Positions 17,178 to 26,286 of a stretch of DNA of 48,140 nt are shown here, piece by piece (within the stretch, counting starts at the first letter, position 1; each line of letters starts with the position of its first letter). The position numbers were made by a program, and so were the translations under genes. The notes under the pieces are model-generated. The model was not told the origin of the DNA. It saw nothing but the letters and a program-made list of their open reading frames with translations, and searched no databases. This DNA is from Archaeoglobaceae archaeon (GTDB lineage: Archaea > Halobacteriota > Archaeoglobi > Archaeoglobales > Archaeoglobaceae): assembly GCA_025058735.1 (NCBI GenBank), contig JANXDX010000025.1, positions 1-48,140 on the forward strand. Direction: 5' to 3'.

Positions 17178-17796
17178 CTTTTCCCACCTTCAACTGGTTT
17201 ACATCAACATCTTTAACTTCGAACTCATCTGGCAAAGTTATATCTGGAGGAATTATTCTAATAGTAACTCCGTAAACTCCAAGCTTTTTTATAGCTACAT
17301 CAAACCCTCTTCTGACTAAACTGAAAGCAGGATCTCCACTGTGGACGATCGTTCCTGCGACGAATTTCTCACTTCTAGCTCTTTCACTTACCAACTTTCC
17401 GCTTATCTCTATTTCACACCCTTTTGCTCCAGCTTCCATTATTCTGTACAGAAATCTATATCCAGCTCTACGGAAATACCAACCCCTTTCCAAAGCTCTA
17501 GCTAAAAGAGACGCCATCAGTTGTGCGTTGAACTCCGGTTTTTCAACTTCATCTACACTCACCTGAGGATTGTCTAGTCCAAATTCTTTCAATTTTTCTG
17601 TAAGAACTTTTATTTTTCTACCACCTTTTCCTATGACCAATCCTGGCCTTTCAACGAACAAAGTTACTTGAGTTCCCAGCGGAGTTCTGACAATATCTAC
17701 TCCGCCAAAGCCAGCGTTTCTTACTTCTTCTTTTATCCATTCTTTAACCATCAACTTTTTAATTCGATCGCGGATGAACTTCTTCTCTACACCCAT
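17137..17796 (-). CDS. rps3: Small ribosomal subunit protein uS3
   Basis: uS3 with a KH domain (VERPGLVIGKGGRKIKVLTE) and a C-terminal domain (GWYFRRAGYRFLYRIMEAGA, KGCEIEISGKL). The acidic/basic tail ends KDEDEGNKGNEQGR. I use ATG 17794-17796 (219 residues), five bases after GGAGGTG; a GTG one codon upstream is possible. It lines the mRNA entry channel. It overlaps the uL22 stop. Confidence 0.96.
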   Translation of the reverse strand: MGVEKKFIRDRIKKLMVKEWIKEEVRNAGFGGVDIVRTPLGTQVTLFVERPGLVIGKGGRKIKVLTEKLKEFGLDNPQVSVDEVEKPEFNAQLMASLLARALERGWYFRRAGYRFLYRIMEAGAKGCEIEISGKLVSERARSEKFVAGTIVHSGDPAFSLVRRGFDVAIKKLGVYGVTIRIIPPDITLPDEFEVKDVDVNQLKVGKDEDEGNKGNEQGR

Positions 17797-18257
17797 CACT
17801 TCACCTCCGCAACTACTTGTACAGTTGTAAGGTATTGAAAGCGAGGAGTAGCTCTACCAAAAGCTCTTGGCCAATACCTTTTCAGAACTCTTCCCTTCTG
17901 AGCTTGGGCGTGGACTATTACCAACTTTTCTAGATCCAAACCTTTGTACTTTGCATTTGCTTCCAAGTTCTTTAAGACGTCGAGTATGTACATAGCAGCT
18001 TTCTTTGGATATCTTCCAGCGTACCACTTTTCTAAACTACTTTTGTGAGGCACCTTCTTTTTATATTTTTTGAACCTTACAGCTTTTTTCATTGAAACTA
18101 CTTCTTCCAGAAATTTCATAGCCTGTAAAAGCTTTTTACCTCTTATCTCTCCACAGATCTCTACAGCATGCTTAAAGCTTATCGGCATCTCGTAACCCAT
18201 GGCTTTTGCAGAGTTCAGCTGATCTGCCGGCTCGTATGAATACTTGATCCTAGCCAT
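17796..18257 (-). CDS. rpl22: Large ribosomal subunit protein uL22
   Basis: 153 residues of archaeal uL22: MARIKYSYEPADQLNSAKAM, KHAVEICGEIRGKKLLQAM and the tunnel-reaching loop near LVIVHAQAQKGRVLKRYWPR, with AFGRATPRFQ. It lines the peptide exit tunnel. It overlaps uS3 at its stop. Confidence 0.97.
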   Translation of the reverse strand: MARIKYSYEPADQLNSAKAMGYEMPISFKHAVEICGEIRGKKLLQAMKFLEEVVSMKKAVRFKKYKKKVPHKSSLEKWYAGRYPKKAAMYILDVLKNLEANAKYKGLDLEKLVIVHAQAQKGRVLKRYWPRAFGRATPRFQYLTTVQVVAEVK

Positions 18258-18261
18258 AAAA

Positions 18262-18660
18262 TCACTTCAGAGGGACAAACTTACTACTTCTAGTAGCTCC
18301 AACTCCTGGACCGCTGTGTTTCTCGAACTTCGTAGTTTGAGCAAACTCTCCTAGTCTATGTCCGATCATTTCTGGTTTTATTTCAACTCTAACAAAGTCT
18401 TTTCCGTTGTGAACAAAGACTACTTTTCCTACCATTTCTGGTAAGATAACCATGTCTCTGCAGTGAGTTCTTGCAGATCCTTTTTTCTTCAATTTTCTTA
18501 GAAGTTTGAGTTCTTGTTCAGTAAAACCTCTTTTTATTTTTCTTCTTTCCCTTGTATTTAGGACGTTTGCAAGTTCTTCTAAAGTCATCTTTTGAAGCTC
18601 TTCTAAAGTGTAACCGCGATATCTAAATTCTTTTGGTCTTGTAACTTTACTTTTCAACAT
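18262..18660 (-). CDS. rps19: Small ribosomal subunit protein uS19
   Basis: 132 residues: [20 protein letters not shown] is the archaeal/eukaryotic N-terminal part and [20 protein letters not shown] plus [20 protein letters not shown] the S19 core. It lies in the 30S head and contacts A-site tRNA. ATG at 18660 follows GGAGGTGAAGGT. The gap to uL22 is 4 nt. Confidence 0.97.
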   Translation of the reverse strand: MLKSKVTRPKEFRYRGYTLEELQKMTLEELANVLNTRERRKIKRGFTEQELKLLRKLKKKGSARTHCRDMVILPEMVGKVVFVHNGKDFVRVEIKPEMIGHRLGEFAQTTKFEKHSGPGVGATRSSKFVPLK

Positions 18661-18664
18661 ACCT

Positions 18665-19381
18665 TCACCTCCTAATTCCAGTCCTTCTGGCAGCTATACT
18701 ACCAACTTTTCTACCTGGAGGAGCATTTCTGCTAACAGTCTTAGGTCTTCCTACATGCTGATGCTTTCCACCACCAAAAGGATGGTAAACAGCGCACATT
18801 GCAACTCCTCTAACTCTTGGCCACTTAGCAGCTTTACTTTTCATCTTATGGTACTTTTTGCCAGCTTTCATGAAGGGCTTGTCTGTCCTTCCACCTCCGG
18901 CAACAACACCTATCATAGCTTTACACAATGGACTTAGCCATTTTTGTTTTCCTGAAGGTAATTGAACTAAAATTTTATCCATTTCTTTAGCTATTATCAT
19001 TGCAAAAGTTCCACTAGATCTTGCAAACCTCCCTCTATCTCCAGGTTTATTTTCAACGTTACATATTGGCGTCCCCTCTGGAATGTTTTTCAGATAAGTT
19101 GTATTTCCAGGAGCCAAGGGTACGTTGTCTCCAGCGTAAATTGTATCTCCAATTCCGATCCCTTCAACAGCTAAAACGTACTCTTTTTTACCATCTGCTA
19201 ACTCTACTAATGCTACTGGTCCATTTCTAACTGGATCATGTTGTACATCGATGACTTTAGCTTGAATCGTTTCACCTTCTTTAAAGGGTAGAAGTTTTAT
19301 GTCAGCTTTGTATTTGTGTGAAGGGGCTGTGTAAGTTGGTGTTCCTTTTCCCCTATTCTGAGCAATTATCCTCTTACCCAT
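18665..19381 (-). CDS. rpl2: Large ribosomal subunit protein uL2
   Basis: 238 residues of archaeal uL2. Conserved blocks: [38 protein letters not shown] and the peptidyl-transferase-proximal [20 protein letters not shown], with the conserved His in GGGKHQH. ATG at 19381 follows GGTGGTTTT. It is essential for subunit joining and peptide-bond formation. Confidence 0.98.
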   Translation of the reverse strand: MGKRIIAQNRGKGTPTYTAPSHKYKADIKLLPFKEGETIQAKVIDVQHDPVRNGPVALVELADGKKEYVLAVEGIGIGDTIYAGDNVPLAPGNTTYLKNIPEGTPICNVENKPGDRGRFARSSGTFAMIIAKEMDKILVQLPSGKQKWLSPLCKAMIGVVAGGGRTDKPFMKAGKKYHKMKSKAAKWPRVRGVAMCAVYHPFGGGKHQHVGRPKTVSRNAPPGRKVGSIAARRTGIRR

Positions 19382-19390
19382 AAAACCACC

Positions 19391-19636
19391 TCAGAACAAA
19401 CCTAATTTTGAGAGTAGATCTGAAGCAGAATACTCTTTTTTGAGTTTAATATAAGCTTTCTTTTCTCCTTTTGGAGTTATCAAAGTGTTGACACCTTCAA
19501 CTTCAACTCCAAACAGTTTTTCAAATTCTTTCTTTATTCTATTCTTTTTTGCCCTTTTATCAACTATTACTGTTAATACGTTCTTTTCAAGTTCAGCAGT
19601 AGTCTTTTCATTTATCAAAAAACATTTTATCAACAT
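19391..19636 (-). CDS. rpl23: Large ribosomal subunit protein uL23
   Basis: 81 residues of archaeal uL23: LINEKTTAELEKNVLTVIVD, RIKKEFEKLFGVEVEGVNTL and KKAYIKLKKEYSASDLLSKL. It sits at the tunnel exit and is the SRP/trigger docking point. I choose ATG 19634-19636, six bases after GGGTGA; an in-frame ATG at 19642 directly touches that sequence. It overlaps the end of uL4. Confidence 0.95.
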   Translation of the reverse strand: MLIKCFLINEKTTAELEKNVLTVIVDKRAKKNRIKKEFEKLFGVEVEGVNTLITPKGEKKAYIKLKKEYSASDLLSKLGLF

Positions 19637-20388
19637 AACCATTCACCCAGATATTCTACAGCAGATTTACTCCAAACAGTAAGTCTTCCAGGTTTGCAAC
19701 CTGGTGCAAGAAGTTCAGTATTTAGATTTCTAACTAAAACTGCGTCAACTCCTGGAAGATTTCTTGCAGCTCTTATAACTCCGTTATCATCTCTAACAAC
19801 GAGTAAAACACTCTTCTTTAAAACATACCTCCTTCCTCTCAACTTACCCCTTCCAGCTCTATGGCGTTTTGTTTTACTAGCTCTTTCGACGTCTCCATAA
19901 ACTCCAATCTTCTTAAAAACTTCAACAAGATCTTTAGTTTTGCTCAGGTTTGATATTTCATCTACAACTATCTTAGGCAATTCGCCACTGAAAATGTGAT
20001 TTCTCTGCTTAACTATTTCTGCATTAGCTGTAGCAGCTATTGCAGATCTTAAAGCTTTTCTCTTCTCTTTTTTATTTATTTTTTCTATCCATTTTTTCTG
20101 AACTTTCGGTGGATGAGCCTCTCTTCCACCTACAGCTTGAGGTATTACTACTGCTCTACTTCCAGTTTTCAACCTTGGAACCCTTGCATATCCATATCCA
20201 GGTCCCCAGTTTTCCCAAGAGTAATTTACACCGCTCAAAGGATTTGGTCCATAAGTTTGTCTTCTATGAGATTGTATAGCTAAAACAGCTTTCTTTATTA
20301 TGTCTGGTCTAAACTCTTCGTTGAAAACCTCTGGAAGTTCTATTTCTTCTAAAACTTCACCATTCAAATTTAAAACCTTTGCTTTCAT
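19630..20388 (-). CDS. rpl4: Large ribosomal subunit protein uL4
   Basis: 252 residues, uL4 of the archaeal/eukaryotic L4 (formerly L1e/L4e) type: SHRRQTYGPNPLSGVNYSWE (in the tunnel-constricting loop), RVPRLKTGSRAVVIPQAVGG and KRHRAGRGKLRGRRYVLKKS. Its extended loop lines the exit tunnel. It is separated from uL3 by 1 nt. Confidence 0.97.
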   Translation of the reverse strand: MKAKVLNLNGEVLEEIELPEVFNEEFRPDIIKKAVLAIQSHRRQTYGPNPLSGVNYSWENWGPGYGYARVPRLKTGSRAVVIPQAVGGREAHPPKVQKKWIEKINKKEKRKALRSAIAATANAEIVKQRNHIFSGELPKIVVDEISNLSKTKDLVEVFKKIGVYGDVERASKTKRHRAGRGKLRGRRYVLKKSVLLVVRDDNGVIRAARNLPGVDAVLVRNLNTELLAPGCKPGRLTVWSKSAVEYLGEWLC

Positions 20389-20389
20389 A

Positions 20390-21382
20390 TCACTTCCCCT
20401 GCTTTGAAGTTCTACTAATATAAATTACATTCAAACCTTCAAACTGAAGTTTTGGCGGTCTTATAGCGTCTCTAATCCTGATCAACCTTTTAACAGGCCC
20501 TGGAACAGTTCCAGAAAGCAAAACGTAGTTTGTTCTTATTAATCCGTAGTGCGGAAATCCTCCTGCTGGATTTATTTCTTCTCCATTTTCACCTATCTTC
20601 AGTATTCTTTTGTTGTATTCTGCTCTCTGATGGAAACCCATCTGTCCAGCTTGTGGTACTGTCCACCTAACTCTGCACGGTGTCCATGGGCCGAGTGTTC
20701 CAACTCTTCTATGTTTAGAACTCCTAGCATGTTTAGCATCTAAAGTTATAACTCCCCACCTCTTCACTGGACCTTGAAAACCTTTACCTTTCGTTACAGC
20801 AAAAACATCTACTATTGCTCCATCTCTAAAAACTTCACCAATCTTAATCTCTTTTCCAAGCTTTGAAACTGCATATTCAAAAGCTTCAACGGCATTTCCT
20901 CCAACTTTCTGTTCCATTAAATCTGGAACTTTTTTCGGTACTCCTGTTATTAAGTAAGGCTGAGTATAAGTTATTACTCTAATTTCTGCTGAATTTTCAA
21001 CTAAACTTCTAAGTTTATCAACATCTGGACTCTTTTTTGGAATTTGAAGTCTTCTGTTTAAATAGTTATCTAAATTGTTTGTCCAAACTTCTCCTGCTAT
21101 TTGTAAACCGTAAACTGTTTTCTTGTAAACTCTTACTCCAGCAACTTTCATTGGAGGAGTCTCTATTACAGTTACCGGTACTACTATCTCTTCTCCATAG
21201 GTAGGTGAATTTTTTCTATCATCTATCATTAAAACGTGGGTCATCCCAGCTTTGTAGCCAGCAAATCCTTGTAACCTTACAACATCACATTCTGGCCAGT
21301 TTCTTATCCTTGGAACTAAATCTTTTGCTCTTTTCCTTGGAGAAAATGCTAAAGAACCTCTTCTTGGTCTATGGTACTTCAT
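20390..21382 (-). CDS. rpl3: Large ribosomal subunit protein uL3
   Basis: 330 residues with the archaeal uL3 start MKYHRPRRGSLAFSPRKRAK and core features GYKAGMTHVLMIDDRKNSPT, GKGFQGPVKRWGV and GQMGFHQRAEYNKRILKIGE. It initiates large-subunit assembly and reaches the peptidyl transferase centre. Its ATG overlaps the stop of the SPOUT gene (ATGA), so the methyltransferase heads the operon. Confidence 0.98.
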   Translation of the reverse strand: MKYHRPRRGSLAFSPRKRAKDLVPRIRNWPECDVVRLQGFAGYKAGMTHVLMIDDRKNSPTYGEEIVVPVTVIETPPMKVAGVRVYKKTVYGLQIAGEVWTNNLDNYLNRRLQIPKKSPDVDKLRSLVENSAEIRVITYTQPYLITGVPKKVPDLMEQKVGGNAVEAFEYAVSKLGKEIKIGEVFRDGAIVDVFAVTKGKGFQGPVKRWGVITLDAKHARSSKHRRVGTLGPWTPCRVRWTVPQAGQMGFHQRAEYNKRILKIGENGEEINPAGGFPHYGLIRTNYVLLSGTVPGPVKRLIRIRDAIRPPKLQFEGLNVIYISRTSKQGK

Positions 21383-22149
21383 CTACTACCACCCCAATAA
21401 GTTAAAAAGTTTACAATCGCCAAAGTAGAAAAAATAGCCTCTTCAAGCCTGACAGTTCTAGTTCCTTGAAGAGGAATCGTGTTCCAGCATTCTGCATTAA
21501 TTTTTAAACCCATACGCTCAGCTATCTCAAAAACATCTTCTTCTGGATTCCCAAATACTAAAGTTAAATTTCTACTTATTCTTTGCGGCATAGGAACGTC
21601 ACACTTTCTCGAAGTTGTAACTACGTTTTCTCTTTCAAACACATCTTCTAGTTCCATTGTTATTACCTTATATCCCCAGTATTCATCAGGTTTAGCCTCT
21701 TCAACTTGCAACGGGTTCTTCGAACAGACCCTGACGGTAACACGAGCCCCTTTTGGTTTATCTATCTTCAGAGGGGCTAGGGCTTCAAAGCCTATATCAA
21801 CCCACCGTGTTCCGTCAGGTGCAACGTGTCTAACAACTCCTTCTCTAATTTCACCGACTTTTAAATGTTTCGGCTTGTGAGAAGGAATAGCTAATGGAGG
21901 TAAAATTCCTACGTATTTTAAAGAATCTTTCAGAGGAAAGAGGTACTTCCTTAAATATTGAGGAGTTTCAAGAAAATCTAAAATTTCTTTAATGAATTCG
22001 GTTTCATCGCATCTATCGTCTCTGTAGATTATTATTTCATCAACTCTAAAGATCGCTGCAGCCCTAGCTATTTTTCCAACTTTCAAAGTTTTCGCTCTTT
22101 CATCATATTCATTAATTAAAGATGATGAGGGTATTGCTATGGAAAGCAT
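21379..22149 (-). CDS. SPOUT-family RNA methyltransferase (COG2106, putative uridine N3-MTase)
   Basis: 256 residues matching the Methyltrn_RNA_3/COG2106 family: the opening MLSIAIPSSSLINEYDERAK, AAIFRVDEIIIYRD and the SAM-binding knot end (LVFGNPEEDVFEIAERMG, CWNTIPLQGTRTVRLEEAI). An inserted OB-like segment around 85-140 (IREGVVRHVAPDGTRWVDIG) is typical. It probably modifies ribosomal RNA; its fixed position just upstream of uL3 in many archaea supports a ribosome-related role. The RNA position is not known from sequence. Confidence 0.85.
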   Translation of the reverse strand: MLSIAIPSSSLINEYDERAKTLKVGKIARAAAIFRVDEIIIYRDDRCDETEFIKEILDFLETPQYLRKYLFPLKDSLKYVGILPPLAIPSHKPKHLKVGEIREGVVRHVAPDGTRWVDIGFEALAPLKIDKPKGARVTVRVCSKNPLQVEEAKPDEYWGYKVITMELEDVFERENVVTTSRKCDVPMPQRISRNLTLVFGNPEEDVFEIAERMGLKINAECWNTIPLQGTRTVRLEEAIFSTLAIVNFLTYWGGSR

Positions 22150-22189
22150 AAGAGTAAATTACGCGATACAAACTTGACCTAAATTGAAT

Positions 22190-22222
22190 GTAATGCAAAA
22201 TAAAAATATAAATATATTAAGT
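22190..22222 (-). promoter_or_regulatory. Candidate promoter of the ribosomal superoperon
   Basis: Read on the minus strand the region is a run of TATA-like DNA (TTAATATATTTATATTTTTA), starting about 70 bp before the SPOUT ATG at 22149. The leader would be some 40 nt. It follows the stop of the Lys/Glu microprotein gene, so the operon might also be read from the promoter upstream of that gene. Confidence 0.4.
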
Positions 22223-22226
22223 TTGT

Positions 22227-22310
22227 TTATTTTTTCTCAGCTTTCTCTTCTTTCTTCTTCTCCTCTGTCTTCTCTTCCTTCTTTTCCTCTTTCTTCTTCC
22301 TCTTGAACAT
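22227..22310 (-). CDS. Lys/Glu-rich microprotein (27 aa) upstream of the ribosomal operon
   Basis: A 27-residue frame composed almost only of Lys and Glu: it opens MFKRKKKEEKKEEKTEEK and ends EKAEKK. A full Shine-Dalgarno AGGTGAT lies at 22315-22321, 4 nt before the ATG, and a TATA-like TTATTAATAA is about 30 bp further upstream, so it looks expressed. It would be a single charged helix. It resembles basic/acidic tails of ribosome-associated proteins; no function is recognised. It is 77 nt upstream of the SPOUT gene on the same strand. Confidence 0.6.
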   Translation of the reverse strand: MFKRKKKEEKKEEKTEEKKKEEKAEKK

Positions 22311-22354
22311 AACAATCACCTCGTGCAGTCTTCAATTATTAATAAGCTCTCAAC

Positions 22355-23599
22355 TTAAAAATTTTTCGTTAAAACTTGTGCTCCTAGGGATTTAAGGGTA
22401 TCGAAGTAGCCTGGATACGACACGCTGACAACTTCTGCATTCTTGATTTTTATTTCTCCAAGTAATCCAAGGAGGGAGAAAGCCATTGCAATTCTATGAT
22501 CTCCTGCAGAGTCAACTGTCCCAAAAAATTTTCCACTTCTTCCAACGATCTCCATTCCATCTCTGTATTCTTTTACTTTGAATCCTAATTTCGACAAATT
22601 TTCGCATATAACCTTTATTCTATCAGTTTCTTTTATTCTAAGATGTTCTGCATTCCTTATTTTTGTAACACCTTTAGCTACTGTAGCCAACATTGCTACT
22701 GTTGGAACTAGATCAGGTGTATCGCTAGCATCAAAATCTATTCCTTCTAATTCCGATCTCTCTGCTCTTATTACTCCATTCTCTTTATCCCATTCAACTT
22801 TTCCTCCCATTTCTCTGCAAACATCTACAATCTTTTTATCTCCAAGCATAGAATCATACATGTTTCTAATTTCTACTTTTCCAGACAAAATACCTGCTGC
22901 AATTAAATAGCTTGCAGAACTGAAATCAGATGGAATAAAAAATTCTCTAAGTCTAAAATTTGATGGATAGATAAAATATTTGTCTCCTTCAAATTCAACT
23001 TTTACACAGCTCTCCTTCAATACGTGCATAGTTACGTCTAGATAAGGTTTTGACTTCACTTCTGCTTTTACCGTAGATTCAAATTTAGCTAGTGGAAGTG
23101 AAAAAAGTAGAGCTGTGACAAATTGAGAACTGAGCGCTTTTAAACTAACGTCTCCACCCTTCATTATTCCAGAAACTTTGATCGGTGCTCTGAAAAGTTC
23201 ATCACCAAAAACTTTTCCTCCAAGCTCTCTTATAGCTAAAGCTAGCTCTCTGTTTGGCCTGCTTCTAAGCGATTCATCTCCATCCAAAGTTGAAACATCT
23301 TTGCTCATTGAAAGTAGCGCTGTAAAAATTCTTAAAGTTGTTCCAGAGTTTGCAAAGTAGAAGTAACCTCCTCTTAGATCTTCGGTTCCAAAAACTAAAA
23401 AGTGGTCTTTTTTTTGCATTTTTGCACCGATCTTTTTGCATCCATTGATCGTAGCTAAAGTGTCTTCAGAGATTAGAGCGTTGTGAATCTTAGCTTTTCC
23501 AGAGAGACTTGCAGCAATAAAAGCTCTATGAGTATAGCTTTTTGATGGTGGAGGCTCTGCTACTCCACTTATTTCACTTTTTTTTACGACGACATCCAT
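22355..23599 (-). CDS. aroA: 3-phosphoshikimate 1-carboxyvinyltransferase (EPSP synthase)
   Basis: 414 residues. It transfers the enolpyruvyl group of PEP to shikimate-3-phosphate in chorismate synthesis. Visible motifs: PPSKSYTHRAFIAASLSGKA (substrate Lys and Ser), NSGTTLRIFTALLS, LDGDESLRSRP, SSQFVTALLF and ETDRIKVICENLSKLG near the C-terminus, with DHRIAMAFSLLGL. Its start overlaps the DUF763 gene by 16 nt, so the two are probably cotranscribed. No other shikimate gene is in the window. Confidence 0.95.
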   Translation of the reverse strand: MDVVVKKSEISGVAEPPPSKSYTHRAFIAASLSGKAKIHNALISEDTLATINGCKKIGAKMQKKDHFLVFGTEDLRGGYFYFANSGTTLRIFTALLSMSKDVSTLDGDESLRSRPNRELALAIRELGGKVFGDELFRAPIKVSGIMKGGDVSLKALSSQFVTALLFSLPLAKFESTVKAEVKSKPYLDVTMHVLKESCVKVEFEGDKYFIYPSNFRLREFFIPSDFSSASYLIAAGILSGKVEIRNMYDSMLGDKKIVDVCREMGGKVEWDKENGVIRAERSELEGIDFDASDTPDLVPTVAMLATVAKGVTKIRNAEHLRIKETDRIKVICENLSKLGFKVKEYRDGMEIVGRSGKFFGTVDSAGDHRIAMAFSLLGLLGEIKIKNAEVVSVSYPGYFDTLKSLGAQVLTKNF

Positions 23600-24639
23600 T
23601 TTTCCAACCTCCTAAGTATAGATACTTTTTCGTAGGATGAAAGATCCGATCTCTTTACAGCATCTCTCATAAAAGCTATAACTTCATCGTACACGTCTCT
23701 TCTTACTGGAAATGGAACTCCATCTTTTCCTCCAACTGCAAAACAATATTTAACAGGATCTTTTTTGTCGTAGTCTACACAGTATACAAGTTCAGCTATC
23801 AACGCTAAAGCTCTAACAGTTTCTCTTCCTACACCTCTAATCATCAAAAGGTCTTCGAATCTTTCTGGCTGTAAATTGTAAGCTTTTTCAATTGCTTTCC
23901 AATCGATCTTCTTTGGAGCTAAATTTTTAGGGATCTTTTCATAATCTTTTTTAAACCTTCCATCGCAAACAACTTCTAAACAAACTTTTCTAGCATCTCT
24001 GCTAAGTTTTGACTGCATATTTATTACGGAGCTTTCGATTCTATCTGAAACAATTCCGCTGTGAACCTCTTCTATACCAGGTAAGTTCTTGTAAACTTTC
24101 CAATGGTACCTCCTTGCAAGTCCCAACTTTTCATTCATCCCCTGCTGAATTACAGTAAAATACTTATCTGTGAACAACACTACGTGATGATAAATGTTGT
24201 AACCGTCTATGAGTGCAGCGTTATCAGCTTTTGCTGCAAACCTGCTAAATTTTATCAACTTCTCCGGATCTGCTGATACTTCAACAGAGAGTCTCCTTAT
24301 TTCTTCAGGAGTTTTTAAGGCTCTATCACCTTTACCACCAGCTATTTTTATAGAATATTTTTCATTCAAAAAAGATTTTAAAACAGATGTTAAAACAGTA
24401 GTCGATCCGCTAGAATTCCAATCGAATCCCAAAACGTTGGAAAAGCTTTGGAAAAATATAGGATCTGAAAGCCTCTTCAAAAGTTCAAGTTCTCCAAATT
24501 CGGAAATTATCAGAGAAACTATTGGTTCTGCAAGTTTTTTCATTCTATTCAGTAACCAAAAAGGAGCTTTTCCTGAATGGAGTATAAGATCATATGTCGA
24601 CGACGATGAAAGCATAATACTCATCATCTCTCTTTTCAA
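23584..24639 (-). CDS. DUF763 family protein (COG1415)
   Basis: About 351 residues; conserved in archaea and some bacteria, function unknown. Family features: DLILHSGKAPFWLLNRMKKL near the N-terminus, TVLTSVLKSFLNEKYSIKIA, IDGYNIYHHVVLF, and a helix-hairpin-helix-like MIRGVGRETVRALALIAELV near residue 265 that suggests nucleic-acid binding. A conserved Gly-Gly-Lys-Asp (FAVGGKDGVPFPV) follows. The start is uncertain: ATGs at 24639, 24627, 24624 and 24615 are possible because the gene begins inside archease. Confidence 0.85.
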   Translation of the reverse strand: MKREMMSIMLSSSSTYDLILHSGKAPFWLLNRMKKLAEPIVSLIISEFGELELLKRLSDPIFFQSFSNVLGFDWNSSGSTTVLTSVLKSFLNEKYSIKIAGGKGDRALKTPEEIRRLSVEVSADPEKLIKFSRFAAKADNAALIDGYNIYHHVVLFTDKYFTVIQQGMNEKLGLARRYHWKVYKNLPGIEEVHSGIVSDRIESSVINMQSKLSRDARKVCLEVVCDGRFKKDYEKIPKNLAPKKIDWKAIEKAYNLQPERFEDLLMIRGVGRETVRALALIAELVYCVDYDKKDPVKYCFAVGGKDGVPFPVRRDVYDEVIAFMRDAVKRSDLSSYEKVSILRRLEKWMSS

Positions 24640-24991
24640 CTCTGAACTTGTGCATAGTTATAGCTTTCGGTTCAACTCTTACAAGTTCTCTCGTAAATCT
24701 TGATCCTATAAGCTCACCTCTAACTTTTAAATTTTCAGCGTATACCTTTACATTCTTTGCAGCAAAGAATTCTGTATCAAAAAGAAAAAGAAGCTCGTTT
24801 AACCAGCGATAAAGCACTATATCTATCTCTTCTCCATGAACTTCTATCTCTTTTTTTTCTTTTTCTTTAATTTTATCTAAATGAACAAATGCATTGTAGA
24901 AAGCGTAGCTGGCGTTTTCTATTAACTCTTCAAAACTCTTTCCCCAAACTTCAAAAGCTATATCTGCTGTGTGATCTAGGTATCTGAACAT
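24590..24991 (-). CDS. Archease (RtcB RNA-ligase activator)
   Basis: 133 residues of archease: MFRYLDHTADIAFEVWGKSF, ENASYAFYNAFVHLD, EIDIVLYRWLNELLFLFDTE and TMHKFRVE. Archease helps the tRNA-splicing ligase RtcB to guanylylate and turn over. The Asp and His in DHTAD are conserved metal ligands. I use ATG 24989-24991 as start, because the family begins there; an upstream ATG at 24997 also overlaps the ilvC stop. RtcB itself is not in the window. Confidence 0.92.
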   Translation of the reverse strand: MFRYLDHTADIAFEVWGKSFEELIENASYAFYNAFVHLDKIKEKEKKEIEVHGEEIDIVLYRWLNELLFLFDTEFFAAKNVKVYAENLKVRGELIGSRFTRELVRVEPKAITMHKFRVEKRDDEYYAFIVVDI

Positions 24992-24996
24992 TAACA

Positions 24997-25986
24997 TCAC
25001 TTCTGAAGCCAAGGAATAAGTTTTCTCATCTCAGTTCCAACTTTTTCTATTGGATGTTCTCTCTCCACTTCAAGTAACTTGTTATATACTGGTCTTCCTG
25101 CTAAGTTTTCAAGGATCCATTCTCTAGCAAATTCTCCAGTTTGAATTTCTTTTAAGATCTTTCTCATCTCTTGTTTTACAGATTCATTGAAAATCCTTTT
25201 ACCTCTTGTCATTCCTCCATACTTTGCTGTCTCGCTCACAGCTTTCCACATGTTGTAAATTCCTCCCTCGTAAATCAGATCAACTATCAACTTCAACTCG
25301 TGAAGGACTTCGAAGTAAACTACTTCTGGCTGATATCCTGCTTCAACTAGTATTTCAAAAGCAGATTTTATCATTTCTGCAACACCACCGCAGAGATCAA
25401 CTTGTTCACCAAAGAGATCTGTTTCTGTCTCTTCTTTAAAAGTAGTTTCGATTACTCCAGCTCTAGTTGCACCTATACCTTTGGCGTAAGCTAAAGCAAT
25501 ATCTAAAGCTTTTCCTGTGTAATTTCTGTGAACTGCTACTAAAGCTGGAACACCTTTTCCTTCTAAAAACATCCTTCTAACTAATGGTCCAGGACCTTTT
25601 GGAGCTACCATTGCAACGTCAACGAATTCTGGAGGAATTATTTGATTGTAGTGTATGTTGAATCCGTGAGCAAACATAAGTAAATTGCCATCTTTGAGTT
25701 TTCTCTCGATAAACTCTCTGTAAACCTTTGGCTGAACCATGTCTGGAATCAGTACTGAAATTATGTCTCCTTCTATTTTTTCCAAAGTTACAACTTTCAT
25801 TCCATCTTTTTCAGCCCTTTTCCAACTTTCCTTATCCCATTCAGGTAGAGCTACAATTAAGTCGCATCCAGAATCTCTGAGATTTAAAGCATGTGCATGT
25901 CCTTGACTTCCATAGCCAACTATGCATATTTTTTTCTTTTTCAAGATTTCAAGTTTTACGTCTTCGTCTTTATAGATCTTGGCCAT
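24997..25986 (-). CDS. ilvC: Ketol-acid reductoisomerase
   Basis: Isomerises and reduces acetohydroxy acids in valine, leucine and isoleucine synthesis. 329 residues, class I length. The Rossmann motif is [38 protein letters not shown] and the metal-binding [10 protein letters not shown] and [15 protein letters not shown] are present. It stands first in the ilvC-archease-DUF763-aroA run; acetolactate synthase genes are not nearby. A TATA-like AATATATACG about 25 bp upstream suggests a leaderless mRNA. Confidence 0.97.
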   Translation of the reverse strand: MAKIYKDEDVKLEILKKKKICIVGYGSQGHAHALNLRDSGCDLIVALPEWDKESWKRAEKDGMKVVTLEKIEGDIISVLIPDMVQPKVYREFIERKLKDGNLLMFAHGFNIHYNQIIPPEFVDVAMVAPKGPGPLVRRMFLEGKGVPALVAVHRNYTGKALDIALAYAKGIGATRAGVIETTFKEETETDLFGEQVDLCGGVAEMIKSAFEILVEAGYQPEVVYFEVLHELKLIVDLIYEGGIYNMWKAVSETAKYGGMTRGKRIFNESVKQEMRKILKEIQTGEFAREWILENLAGRPVYNKLLEVEREHPIEKVGTEMRKLIPWLQK

Positions 25987-26154
25987 ACTAAATGTTTAAA
26001 CTCAACGTATATATTTTTTTCTTTAAAATTTAAATTTATCTTTACAATATATTTATTAATAAAATAAAATAGTATATAACTATTATTTTGTAAAAATTAT
26101 TGATAGGCATTTCGCATGCACAAAGTTTAAAAGCTAAATGAACATTACCTTTGA

Positions 26155-26228
26155 GGGGCCGTGGGGTAGCCTGGTTATCCTCTCGGCCTTGGGAGCCGGT
26201 GACCCGAGTTCAAATCTCGGCGGCCCCA
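26155..26228 (+). tRNA. tRNA-Pro (UGG)
   Basis: Cloverleaf folds by eye: acceptor GGGGCCG/CGGCCCC with discriminator A; anticodon stem TCGGC/GCCGG with loop CTTGGGA and anticodon TGG; T arm CCGAG-TTCAAAT-CTCGG. CCA is not encoded. TTTAAAAG at 26126-26133, about 25 bp upstream, is a likely TATA box. Confidence 0.96.
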
Positions 26229-26286
26229 TTTATTAGCTAACATCACCAAAAAATTAAAATACAGTAAAATCGTACTATATAATTGA

